Source: Myxococcales bacterium
GTDB taxonomy: Bacteria > Myxococcota_A > Polyangia > Palsa-1104 > JAEUJZ01
Assembly: GCA_016794505.1 (NCBI GenBank)
Contig: JAEUJZ010000078.1
Span: forward strand, 124,001 to 188,000
DNA: 64,000 nucleotides
Direction of reading: 5' to 3'
Numbering within the stretch: the first letter of the stretch is position 1; the number at the start of each line of letters is the position of its first letter. The notes under the pieces were generated by a model. That model had not been told where the DNA came from, did no database searches, and saw only the letters and a list, made by a program, of their open reading frames with translations. Below, piece by piece: positions 45,326-56,187 of the stretch. The translations under genes and the position numbers were made by a program.

Positions 45326-46084
45326 ATGCGTATCTATTACAAGACTCCATCAGAGATCGAGAAGATGCGCGATGCCAACCTCGTCGTCTGCGAGGTGTTA
45401 GATGCATTGGAAGAACGCTGTCGTCCCGGTGTATCCACGAGCGAGCTCAACGAGCTAGCCGATCGAACGCTCAAGAAGCTCAATGCAACGTCGGCCTTCT
45501 TGGGGTATGGCCATCCTCCCTATCCTGCAGTTCTTTGCACTTCGATTAATGAAGTTGTGGTTCACGGTATCCCTCGCAAAGAGGAAGTGCTGAAGGATGG
45601 CGATATCGTCGGTATTGACTTCGGTGCATTTCGCCAGGGCTTCTGCGGTGACTCGGCACGAACGGTTATGGTAGGCAAGGTCCCTGATGCCGCCCGGAAG
45701 CTGGTTGAGGCGACACGGCATGCCCTGGACCTGGCGATTGCGCGTTGTGTGCCAGGGAACCGGCTGCAGGACATCGGCTGGGCTGTGCAGTCCTTCGTCG
45801 AGCCGCTTGGGTACTCCGTCGTGCGTAAGTTTGTTGGCCATGGGATCGGCCGCGCCATGCATGAAGACCCACAGGTGCAGAACTACGGCGAGCCGAACAA
45901 AGGAATCCGACTGAAGCCCGGGCTTGTGTTGGCGATCGAGCCCATGATCAATGCAGGCGGTCCCGACGTAGAACTTCTCGACGATGGCTGGACGGCGGTA
46001 ACCCGCGATCGGCAGATATCCGCTCACTTTGAGCACTCCGTGGCGATCACAGACAACGGTCCAGTTATCCTCAGTCGCCGCTAA
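45326..46084 (+). CDS. map: type I methionine aminopeptidase
   Basis: 252 residues. All metal ligands are placed: His in VVVHGIP, Asp in DFGAF and GDSAR, His in GHGIGRAMHE, Glu in LAIEPM and Glu in HFEHSV. It removes initiator Met co-translationally. infA, which often follows, is absent. Confidence 0.96.
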   Translation: MRIYYKTPSEIEKMRDANLVVCEVLDALEERCRPGVSTSELNELADRTLKKLNATSAFLGYGHPPYPAVLCTSINEVVVHGIPRKEEVLKDGDIVGIDFGAFRQGFCGDSARTVMVGKVPDAARKLVEATRHALDLAIARCVPGNRLQDIGWAVQSFVEPLGYSVVRKFVGHGIGRAMHEDPQVQNYGEPNKGIRLKPGLVLAIEPMINAGGPDVELLDDGWTAVTRDRQISAHFEHSVAITDNGPVILSRR

Positions 46085-46108
46085 ATCCGCGTCGCCAAAG
46101 TATTTTTC

Positions 46109-46136
46109 TTGCACGCGAATTTTTTTTGCGTTACAT
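46109..46136 (+). promoter_or_regulatory. possible promoter before rpmJ
   Basis: TTGCAC (46109-46114) and TTACAT (46131-46136) are 16 bases apart, within an AT-rich stretch with a run of eight T. Only a modest match; the T-run could instead end upstream transcription. Confidence 0.35.
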
Positions 46137-46189
46137 CAGGCAGCCACGCCGTAAGCAGTGGCCCGAAATCCACGTCGCCGGAGCAGACG

Positions 46190-46303
46190 ATGAAGGTAAG
46201 AGCGTCCGTCAAGAAGGTATGTGAGAAGTGCAAAGTGGTTCGCCGCAAGGGCGTTGTGCGGGTCATTTGCGAAAACCCCCGTCACAAGCAGCGACAAGGC
46301 TAA
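46190..46303 (+). CDS. rpmJ: 50S ribosomal protein L36
   Basis: 37 residues: MKVRASVKKVCEKCKVVRRK, with Cys/Cys ... Cys/His zinc ligands (CEKC, ICENPRH). A longer in-frame reading from 46109 is an artefact; the family always starts at MKVR. Confidence 0.96.
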   Translation: MKVRASVKKVCEKCKVVRRKGVVRVICENPRHKQRQG

Positions 46304-46358
46304 AGTACAGATTCCCCGTCGACACGGGAAGCCTCGGAAACGGGAAGGAAGACTCTGA

Positions 46359-46748
46359 ATGGCTCGTATCGCAGGCGTAGACCTTCCGCGCAACAAGCGC
46401 ATGGAAGTTGCTCTAAGGTACATCTATGGCATCGGCCCCTCGCGATCGCGCGAAATCCTGGAACGCGCGGGGATTAGCTTTGACAAGCGAAGCGATGACC
46501 TAGACGAAGCGGAAATTCGCAAGATTCGCGATGTCATTGAGGCTGAGTACAAGGTCGAAGGCGATCTTCGTCGCGAAGTCTCCATGAACATCAAGCGTCT
46601 GATGGATCTCGGATGCTATCGCGGACTGCGGCATCGCAAAGGCCTGCCGGTGCGGGGCCAGCGAACGCATACCAATGCGCGTACCCGCAAGGGCCCCCGC
46701 AAAGGTGGCTTGGCTCGCAAGAAGCCGACTGCGGGCGGCGCGGGCTAG
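46359..46748 (+). CDS. rpsM: 30S ribosomal protein S13
   Basis: 129 residues: MARIAGVDLPRNKRMEVALR at the start, and the basic tail RGLPVRGQRTHTNARTRKGP-like typical of S13 (here KGLPVRGQRTHTNARTRKGP). Confidence 0.96.
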   Translation: MARIAGVDLPRNKRMEVALRYIYGIGPSRSREILERAGISFDKRSDDLDEAEIRKIRDVIEAEYKVEGDLRREVSMNIKRLMDLGCYRGLRHRKGLPVRGQRTHTNARTRKGPRKGGLARKKPTAGGAG

Positions 46749-46859
46749 TTCCGGGGATACGAGGCTGCTGCTTCGGACAACGACTGCAGAGCGCCTGGGT
46801 CCTCACTGCATCACGCTTGGGCATAGAGGCGTGCGTGCGATAAACCGGCGCATGAATGG

Positions 46860-47252
46860 ATGAGCATGACGGCGAAGGCAAAAGTTAAGAAGAAGGTTCG
46901 CAAGAACATCCAAAGTGGCATTGCCCACATTCAGTCTACCTTCAACAACACAATCGTCACGATCTCAGACGTGTCGGGTAATGTTGTCGCGTGGTCGTCT
47001 GCGGGTGTGCGCGGTTTCAAGGGCTCGCGCAAGTCGACGCCTTTCGCGGCCCAGCTTGCTGCAGAGGATGCTGCGAAGAAGGCAATTGAGCACGGCATGC
47101 GGACAGTCTCTGTGCTGGTGAATGGTCCCGGCGCGGGCCGTGAGTCGGCCCTGCGTGCGTTGCAAGCGGCTGGCTTTAAGATCAGCCTGATTCGCGACAT
47201 CACGCCCATACCACACAACGGCTGTCGGCCACCGAAGCGCCGTCGCGTCTGA
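46860..47252 (+). CDS. rpsK: 30S ribosomal protein S11
   Basis: 130 residues. It contains AHIQSTFNNTIVTISDVSGN and ends DITPIPHNGCRPPKRRRV, both signature regions. Starts at 46860 and 46866 are equally possible. Confidence 0.97.
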   Translation: MSMTAKAKVKKKVRKNIQSGIAHIQSTFNNTIVTISDVSGNVVAWSSAGVRGFKGSRKSTPFAAQLAAEDAAKKAIEHGMRTVSVLVNGPGAGRESALRALQAAGFKISLIRDITPIPHNGCRPPKRRRV

Positions 47253-47317
47253 TTGGGCTGCCGTTCCGCAAATGACCTAGGCCAACCCGGCCTGCGGAAA
47301 AGAATCGAAGGGATCTC

Positions 47318-47947
47318 ATGGCTCGATATACAGGACCTGTCTGCCGGCTTTGTCGCCGCGAAGATATGAAGCTCTTCCTGAAGGGCGATCGTTGCTACAC
47401 GGACAAGTGTGGCTTTGAACGTCGCGCGTATCCTCCAGGGCAACACGGACAGAACCGCCGACGAAAGAACTCAGACTACGGCGAGCAGCTGCGTGAAAAG
47501 CAGAAGGTGAAGCGCATCTACGGTATCGCAGAGCGGCAGTTCCGCGGTTACTACTACCGTGCGAGCCGTATGAAGGGCGTTACCGGCGAGAACTTGCTGC
47601 AGCTCTTGGAACGGCGCTTGGACAATATCGTGTATCGCCTTGGCTTCGCCAGCAATCATGCCGAGGCGCGTCAATTGGTCCGCCATGGCCACTTCTCGAT
47701 CAATGGCTGCCGAGTGAACATACCCTCGTATCTCGTGCGCGCGAATGATGCGATTGCGGTACGTGAGAGCAGCAAGAAGATGCCGCGCTTGGCAGAGAAC
47801 CTGAACGCCGTCGATCGCCGAGGTGTTCCGCAGTGGTTGGAACTTGACAAGGACAACTTCCGTGGTCGCGTGAAGGCGATGCCCGGCCGCGAAGACCTGA
47901 AGATGGAAATCCGCGAGCAGCTCATCGTCGAGCTGTACTCGAAGTAA
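47318..47947 (+). CDS. rpsD: 30S ribosomal protein S4
   Basis: 209 residues. It has an N-terminal Cys cluster (CRLCRREDMKLFLKGDRC and following Cys) indicating zinc binding, and an S4 RNA-binding domain with LERRLDNIVYRLGFASNHAE. S4 starts 30S assembly and represses alpha operons in E. coli. Confidence 0.97.
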   Translation: MARYTGPVCRLCRREDMKLFLKGDRCYTDKCGFERRAYPPGQHGQNRRRKNSDYGEQLREKQKVKRIYGIAERQFRGYYYRASRMKGVTGENLLQLLERRLDNIVYRLGFASNHAEARQLVRHGHFSINGCRVNIPSYLVRANDAIAVRESSKKMPRLAENLNAVDRRGVPQWLELDKDNFRGRVKAMPGREDLKMEIREQLIVELYSK

Positions 47948-48012
47948 GCGATCGACCGCCGCAATCCTAAGCGGATCAAAGAGCTCTAAAGCCGAGATTC
48001 GGAGAGTATGAG

Positions 48013-49038
<1,026 letters not shown>

Positions 49039-49123
49039 GCAATCCAACAAGCGTTGCAACTCCCTGGACCACGAGACAAGGAACCTGTGTCAGCCTGCTG
49101 GCACGTAGGAACGGGCATCAGAG

Positions 49124-49561
49124 ATGCGTCACCAGAAATCAGGAAGAAAGTTTGGTCGCGAGTCAGCACACCGACGAGCGATGTGGAGCAATATGGTCGC
49201 TTCGCTCATCGAGCATGAGCGGCTTGAGACGACCGTCGTGAAGGCGAAGGAGCTACGTCGTTTCGCTGAGCCGGCGATTGCATGGGCCGTTTCGGTGGGG
49301 CAGTTGCTCTCTAAGGACGCCGAGAAGCGCTCTGACACCGAGCGCGTGCAGATCGTCCATGCGATGCGCATGGCGCAGCGAGTCGTGAAGGCGCGTCCCG
49401 CATTGCACAAGCTGTTCGGTACGCTGGGACCCCGGTACTCTGGCCGTCACGGCGGCTACATGCGGATTACACAGACGGGCTGGCGTCACGGAGATGCAGC
49501 CCCGATGGCGATCGTTGAGCTCGTGGATCGCCCCGCCGCTGAAGCGACGGATGCCAAGTAG
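49124..49561 (+). CDS. rplQ: 50S ribosomal protein L17
   Basis: 145 residues with MRHQKSGRKFGRESAHRRAM and the C-terminal GPRYSGRHGGYMRITQTGWR. It is the last gene of the ribosomal block. Confidence 0.97.
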   Translation: MRHQKSGRKFGRESAHRRAMWSNMVASLIEHERLETTVVKAKELRRFAEPAIAWAVSVGQLLSKDAEKRSDTERVQIVHAMRMAQRVVKARPALHKLFGTLGPRYSGRHGGYMRITQTGWRHGDAAPMAIVELVDRPAAEATDAK

Positions 49562-49595
49562 TCATTACTGACCCTCCGCTAGATCTCGTCACCTT

Positions 49596-49617
49596 GGGCC
49601 CTTTTCTGGAAGGGCTC
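49596..49617 (+). terminator. weak hairpin after rplQ
   Basis: GGGCCCTT and AAGGGCTC can pair over eight positions (one G-U) with a six-base loop. No clear T-run follows, so intrinsic termination is uncertain; the position 35 bases after rplQ fits the end of the operon. Confidence 0.35.
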
Positions 49618-49844
49618 TATCTAACACTTCTGCTCGTGTTCGCTCTGGTTCTAGTCGAGCCATAGCAAAGCGTTTACAACCTTCCTCTTGCTTCTCCCGG
49701 CGTCCTGACTGCGCAGGTGGTAACTAGTTCGCCGGCTCGATGAGGTCGTTCCTCAAGTCGGTATCGCGTTGCGCGCTCAGCGATGCATCTAAGCGTTGGT
49801 GTTCCTGACCAAGCTGACGCGAAGACGGCGCCTGTGTTTGCTAG

Positions 49845-49888
49845 GTCGGCTGCGAAAAGTCCGTTCGCAGCGACAGCGCTTGGCCGAC
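49845..49888 (+). promoter_or_regulatory. structured leader upstream of the DUF2330 gene
   Basis: GTCGGC (49845) pairs with GCCGAC (49883), and inside it TGCGAA pairs with TTCGCA around a seven-base loop. This is the only clear structure in the gap of nearly 400 bases (49562-49949) between rplQ and the next gene; the rest shows nothing I can identify. Confidence 0.3.
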
Positions 49889-49949
49889 TCCCCAGCTCGC
49901 CTGCGAACGCGATATGATGTGAACCTCACGGTTTATGGTCGGAGGCCGC

Positions 49950-51473
<1,524 letters not shown>

Positions 51474-51565
51474 CGACAGAGCCCGCGTGCTGGCAGATAG
51501 AAAAAGCCAACAAGCTCGCAGATCCGCGCTAAAATAATCGCCAATCTTTTCAAGGAGTTTTCACG

Positions 51566-52468
51566 ATGACGGGCGCCCGACTATCACTCATTGTCTCGGC
51601 TGCTGCGCTGCTGGCCTTGCTACCAGCCTCGGCGTCGGCTCAGCGGGGCAGCGATCCGGTACTTTCCCTCGGGGTGCAGTCCGCAGGGAAGTTCGATGCC
51701 AAGCTCAGCGCAGGGCTGCGGGAGTCGCTGGCCAAAAGTGGTGAGCTCTTGGTCCAAGATGTCAAAGTGACTCCGGCTGAGCGGCTGTGTACCAACGCCG
51801 AGTGTATGACCCAGCTCGGCGGTCGCGAGGGAGCCAAGCTGGTGGTGAGCACGCAGCTGCGGCCGAGTGGAGCCGGATCGCAGTACCTGACCACGGTGGT
51901 CTTCGACGTCGCCCGCCGCGTGCCGCATGACGAGCATGGGGTCTGCGATCGCTGCAGCCCAGAGCTGCTGAACCGCGCCATCTCCGAGCTGGCCGAGCGA
52001 TCTCTTCGCAACTATCGCGAGCGGGTGGCGGTGCTGGCTGCGCCTGCGCCGACTGCTGCGGCCCCTGTGGCTGCTCCTGGAACGGCTGAGCCGCCGATGC
52101 CTGCATCCGCTGCGACGGCTGCGAGTCCAGGCCAGGCCGTTGCTGCGACACCGGCCCCAGCCGGCGAGCCAGCCACGAACAGTGAAGACTTCTGGGCGCG
52201 CATGCCAAAGAACCGCAAGATCGCCGCCGGCATTCTGGGCGGGGCGCTCTTGCTGACGCTGATTCCGACGGTGGCCTTGCATGCGACAGACGGACAAGAG
52301 ACCGGCCTGTCCTGTCGCTCGGCCCCCTGCATTCTGCACAACCAACCGCTGTATATCGGCGGGTATGCGCTCAGCGGTGCTCTGGCCGTTGGGCTGACGC
52401 TGACGATCCTGTGGCCTACGGGCAAGGGCTCGTCCTCGACAACCGCGAGCGCGGTGGAGGTCAAGTAA
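51566..52468 (+). CDS. exported protein with C-terminal membrane helices
   Basis: 300 residues. AAGGAG precedes the ATG. A signal peptide ends at SASA-QRG. The mature N-terminal half (about 27-155) has four Cys (CTNAEC and CDRC) and reads like the alpha/beta N-terminal modules that myxobacterial surface proteins share. An Ala/Pro linker follows, then two hydrophobic segments (about 215-235 and 265-285). No function is assigned. It is followed within one base by the next gene. Confidence 0.7.
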   Translation: MTGARLSLIVSAAALLALLPASASAQRGSDPVLSLGVQSAGKFDAKLSAGLRESLAKSGELLVQDVKVTPAERLCTNAECMTQLGGREGAKLVVSTQLRPSGAGSQYLTTVVFDVARRVPHDEHGVCDRCSPELLNRAISELAERSLRNYRERVAVLAAPAPTAAAPVAAPGTAEPPMPASAATAASPGQAVAATPAPAGEPATNSEDFWARMPKNRKIAAGILGGALLLTLIPTVALHATDGQETGLSCRSAPCILHNQPLYIGGYALSGALAVGLTLTILWPTGKGSSSTTASAVEVK

Positions 52469-52469
52469 G

Positions 52470-53765
52470 ATGCGACGCAAGCACAAGGCAGCAACGACTC
52501 TGGCGGCAATGGTGGGATTGACTTCGTTGGCGCTCGGCGGTGGCGTCGGGTGTTCCGTACCGCTGTGTGAAGAGCGACCGGGAGATCCCCGCTGCATGGC
52601 GGATGGTGGAACGACCGCAGACTTGGCCGTTCTATCGACGCGGCTTTCCAAGAATGGTGGGCGCGTGAACGTCACCGCCAAGGGCGCGACCAACGTCAAG
52701 CTGGTCCTGCCTGGCAACCTGGAAGTCGGCTGCACCGTCGACGGATCCGGCAGCGGTAGCTGCGATGTATCCATGACTCAGCTCGCAGCCGTGACGCCTG
52801 GTCAGATCAGCGTCACTCTCAAGGCGGGCGACAAGAGCCTCTCCGCCAAGCTTCGCGTCTTTCAGCCCCCGACCTTCATGGACGCCACGGGGATGAAGGC
52901 GACGTATAGTACGGGCGCTCGCCAGCCCACCTGGGTGCAGGTCGCGAAGGGCCATGTGTTCATGTCTGAAGACAGCGCGACGAACCGGCAAATAAACGAG
53001 TACATGATTTCTGGAACGACCATACAGTCGCTTCCTGATCGTGAACCATTCGTCAATACGGTACCTCTGTCGACGGTTCTTGACGTCAGCGAAGGCCAAG
53101 TGGTGCGGGCGGGGTTAAGCGGGGCGATGTTTGCTCTTGAGAATGCCGACTTGGCCGCGACGACCGATGTGTACACCTCGTTCAAGATGGTGAACTTGAC
53201 CAAGGTGAATGCGCTCTCGGTGAATCGCGATAGCACGGTGATGGCGGTGGCCGGAGAGGGCGCCGATGCGCCGCTCAAGGCGTTTACGGTGCCGACGCCG
53301 GGCCAGACGAACTCGGCGGCCGTGATCCTGAACGGCGGCTCGCAAAAGGCCGTCATGCGCGTCGGCGTAGGCAAGCTGACCGACATGTCGACGGTGGACA
53401 TCGTGGCCGCGCACAGCGATGGCGCCAGCGTCTTCCTGCAGAAGACCGGCATGGCCAGCCCTTCGCTGGATCAGGCGCTGTCTTCGGCTGTTGGGTCGAA
53501 GCTGATCGGTCCTGGACTCACGGCGATGGCCCTTGGGGATATCGATCGCGATGGTCTGGATGACGTGATCGCAGCCCAGGGCACCAGCATCATCGTGCTG
53601 TCCATCGACGGAACGACGGTGACTAGCACGCCTGTGCTGTCCAGTCTGCCCGCTGCCGTCGATGCCATTGCCGTTGGCGATGTCAGTGGCGATGGCAAGC
53701 CGGATCTGGTCATCGCGCAAAAGACCGGCGCTATGCTGACGGTCTTCCTGAACCAGGTGCAGTAG
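52470..53765 (+). CDS. probable lipoprotein with FG-GAP/VCBS-type repeats
   Basis: 431 residues. A signal sequence ends at GVGC, a possible but imperfect lipobox. The C-terminal part has the calcium-loop repeat DIDRDGLDDVIAA and DVSGDGKPDLVIA, typical of beta-propeller FG-GAP/VCBS repeats used in adhesion. Translationally coupled to the preceding exported protein. Confidence 0.75.
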   Translation: MRRKHKAATTLAAMVGLTSLALGGGVGCSVPLCEERPGDPRCMADGGTTADLAVLSTRLSKNGGRVNVTAKGATNVKLVLPGNLEVGCTVDGSGSGSCDVSMTQLAAVTPGQISVTLKAGDKSLSAKLRVFQPPTFMDATGMKATYSTGARQPTWVQVAKGHVFMSEDSATNRQINEYMISGTTIQSLPDREPFVNTVPLSTVLDVSEGQVVRAGLSGAMFALENADLAATTDVYTSFKMVNLTKVNALSVNRDSTVMAVAGEGADAPLKAFTVPTPGQTNSAAVILNGGSQKAVMRVGVGKLTDMSTVDIVAAHSDGASVFLQKTGMASPSLDQALSSAVGSKLIGPGLTAMALGDIDRDGLDDVIAAQGTSIIVLSIDGTTVTSTPVLSSLPAAVDAIAVGDVSGDGKPDLVIAQKTGAMLTVFLNQVQ

Positions 53766-53828
53766 GCCCCGTAGCTCTCCTGGCTTCCTTCTCCCTCTGC
53801 CCGTATTCCCGTGATATAGACTGAGGCG

Positions 53829-55394
53829 ATGCCGTTATCGCCCGGCCAGGTCATCAACGACACCTATCGCATCGAGCGCCTGCTCGGAGCGGGAGGGATG
53901 GCCGAGGTATATGTCGCGGCGCACACCCGCTTGCCCCGACGCTTCGCGATCAAAGTGATGAATGTCGAAGCCAGCCAGCGGGCGCCATTTTTGGCCCGCT
54001 TCCGTCGCGAGGCCGAGATTCTGGGCATGCTGCGAAACCCCCACATCGTCGACATCACCGACTGGAATGCGCTACCCGATGGCAGCCCGTATCTGGTGAT
54101 GGAGCTTCTCGACGGCGAAGATCTGGCGGCACTGCTTGGGCGTCAGCGAATCTTGCCGCTGCCACAGGCGTTGGCGCTGACGGCGCAGATCGGCGAGGCG
54201 CTGGCTGCGGCGCACGGCGCGGGTGTGGTGCATCGCGATCTGAAGCCAGGGAACATCTTTTTGTGCCGAAACGGTGCCTTTCCGCAGTTCGTCAAGGTGC
54301 TGGACTTCGGCATTGCCAAGCTCGCACAGGTCGATCGCACACCGCTGACGGCAAACGCGTCGCTGATGGGCACGCCCGGCTACATGGCGCCCGAACAGGC
54401 GCTGGGCAAGGCGAATGAGGTCGATGCGCGGAGCGACCAGTTCGCACTGGCCGCCATCGTGTACGAGATGCTGGCGGGACAGCCGGCGTTTTTTCGCCCC
54501 GGTGACTCGGTGTTCAACATCCTGGAGCGGGTGATCCACGAGGATCCTCCGCCGCTCAACGAGACGCAGGCCAGTGCCGCTGTCAGCCGAGCCGTAAAGC
54601 GTGGGCTCAGCAAGAATCGTGAGGCTCGCTTCCCAAGTGTTCCAGAGTTCTTGGCGGCCGCCGGAGCCACGCGACAGCTTGCCTATGGCCAGGGGGCCGT
54701 CGCTGCCCCGCCCATCACCGTCGATGAGCGCGCTGGTGAGTTGACGCACTCGCCGGGAACGCGTCGCAAGATCTATGTTGCGTCGCTGGTTGGGGTGGCG
54801 CTGACCGCTCTTCTGGGGGGCTCCTATGCGATCTTTGGTCGCGATGTGGGCAGTGAGCCGAGCGCGCCGCAGCCTCGTGGGTCTGACCCGGCCTTGGCCC
54901 CATCGCCAGTGGCCAGTCCACCTTCGACGCCCCGCGTCGGCCCCGCGCCGGTCCACCCCGCGGGAGCAGCTGAGTCGCTGGGGCCGTTGGCAGCGCCTGG
55001 GTCTGCAGGTGTGGCCGTGCAGCCCGCCGCAGGCCCGCCATCCGACGAGGCGGAGCCGTCTGCGCCGGAGACCGCTGCCTCGCTGAACAAGGCTTCCTCT
55101 GCCAAGTCTGGCGGCAAGCCGGGCAAGGCGGCTTCCCCCCGACGCTTCGTGGTCACGGGGACGCGTAGCCCGGCACAAGATCTGGCCGTGACGATCTGCG
55201 CTCGCAAAGAGCTCGCTCAGGCCAACCTGGCCACGGGGGCGGTGATCAAGCTGGAGCGCAGCGGCACGCTGCAGATCGTCGAGGCCCCCGCCGTGGTGCA
55301 TCAGACGGGGTTTGGCGCGTGTCTAAGACAGGCGCTGGCCAATTTCCCGCAACACTTGATCCCATCGGAAGTCACCGTGCGAGTGGGCAAGTAA
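53829..55394 (+). CDS. Ser/Thr protein kinase with single transmembrane helix
   Basis: 521 residues. The kinase domain (about 13-275) has GAGGMAEVY, K42, HRDLKPGN with D137, DFG at 159-161 and APEQ. One membrane helix lies at about 318-338. An Ala/Pro/Ser-rich extracytoplasmic linker leads to a small C-terminal module (about 445-521) with two Cys and a pattern like the exported domains that end many myxobacterial kinases. The stop codon overlaps the ATG of the next gene by one base. Confidence 0.92.
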   Translation: MPLSPGQVINDTYRIERLLGAGGMAEVYVAAHTRLPRRFAIKVMNVEASQRAPFLARFRREAEILGMLRNPHIVDITDWNALPDGSPYLVMELLDGEDLAALLGRQRILPLPQALALTAQIGEALAAAHGAGVVHRDLKPGNIFLCRNGAFPQFVKVLDFGIAKLAQVDRTPLTANASLMGTPGYMAPEQALGKANEVDARSDQFALAAIVYEMLAGQPAFFRPGDSVFNILERVIHEDPPPLNETQASAAVSRAVKRGLSKNREARFPSVPEFLAAAGATRQLAYGQGAVAAPPITVDERAGELTHSPGTRRKIYVASLVGVALTALLGGSYAIFGRDVGSEPSAPQPRGSDPALAPSPVASPPSTPRVGPAPVHPAGAAESLGPLAAPGSAGVAVQPAAGPPSDEAEPSAPETAASLNKASSAKSGGKPGKAASPRRFVVTGTRSPAQDLAVTICARKELAQANLATGAVIKLERSGTLQIVEAPAVVHQTGFGACLRQALANFPQHLIPSEVTVRVGK

Positions 55395-56146
55395 TGGGTC
55401 CTCGTTTGTTCCGCGAGAGCATGTCATTCCGGGCGTTCGAGCGGGCAGTAGGCCCAGCGTGTGCGTTCATTCGGGGGCTGCGTGCGTGCCTGGGGGCGTT
55501 GGCTGTTCTTGCTCTCGTCGGCTGCGCCTCGAACGAGGCCGCGCTTGTGAGCCTGCGGACCGAGCTTGCGCAGCAGCGCGCCGAGCTAAACCAGCTACGC
55601 AATGAGATGAACGACGGCCTGACGCTGGCTCTCTGCAACCCAGAGCTACGACAGCTTCTGGAAGACGTGCAGCGCGAGTGCATGCAGCCAGCAGCGTCGG
55701 GTCCCGCGGCACCTCCGGGGGTTGGGCAGTGTACGACCAAGCAGATCCGCCCGGCGGTGATCTCGGCCGATCCAGAACATCGCGGGCGCTTCCTCAAGCT
55801 GATGTCGCACCTGCCACACGAGGTTGTGTACATCGCCAAGGGCGGCACCGAGGTGGCCCCGTATCGCTTGGATCGCCTGCATCGCTTGGTGCGCCGTGCG
55901 CTTTTGCAGAGCACGGTTTTTTTGGTTGTTTCGTCGCCAGAAGACGGCGAGTCCGAAGCGCTGCGTCGCGCCGAGATGGTCGAGCGCATGCTGCGTGATC
56001 GGCAGGTTGACGCCAGCAAGATCCGTCGCTGGCTGTATGCCTATCCAGCGACCAAGCTCGACATCGATCGCGCTGCCGACCTGCCAGGCCTGGGCGAGAG
56101 CCGCGATCTGTTCCGCGGCGTCTGGGTCTTTCGCGCCGACTGCTGA
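55394..56146 (+). CDS. lipoprotein with coiled coil and OmpA-like C-terminal domain
   Basis: 250 residues from the ATG overlapping the kinase stop codon; an upstream in-frame ATG inside the kinase is less likely. The lipobox LVGC is at about 41-44. A short coiled coil (about 51-72) follows. The C-terminus, with ALRRAEMVERMLRDRQVDAS, resembles the OmpA-like peptidoglycan-binding fold, but its usual Asp/Arg binding residues are not clear. Its pairing with a kinase suggests a cell-envelope sensing or anchoring partner (inference). Confidence 0.75.
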   Translation: MGPRLFRESMSFRAFERAVGPACAFIRGLRACLGALAVLALVGCASNEAALVSLRTELAQQRAELNQLRNEMNDGLTLALCNPELRQLLEDVQRECMQPAASGPAAPPGVGQCTTKQIRPAVISADPEHRGRFLKLMSHLPHEVVYIAKGGTEVAPYRLDRLHRLVRRALLQSTVFLVVSSPEDGESEALRRAEMVERMLRDRQVDASKIRRWLYAYPATKLDIDRAADLPGLGESRDLFRGVWVFRADC

Positions 56147-56187
56147 CGCCGTCCGCCTAGCGATGGCAGCGTCTCGAAGGGCAGGGG

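Noticed and set aside
46109..46189. 27-codon N-terminal extension of rpmJ
   Set aside because: L36 invariably starts MKVR; the extension is the translated leader.
54072..55301. 409-codon minus-strand frame opposite the third kinase gene
   Set aside because: Antisense to a clear kinase; Arg/Gly-rich product with no recognisable domain.
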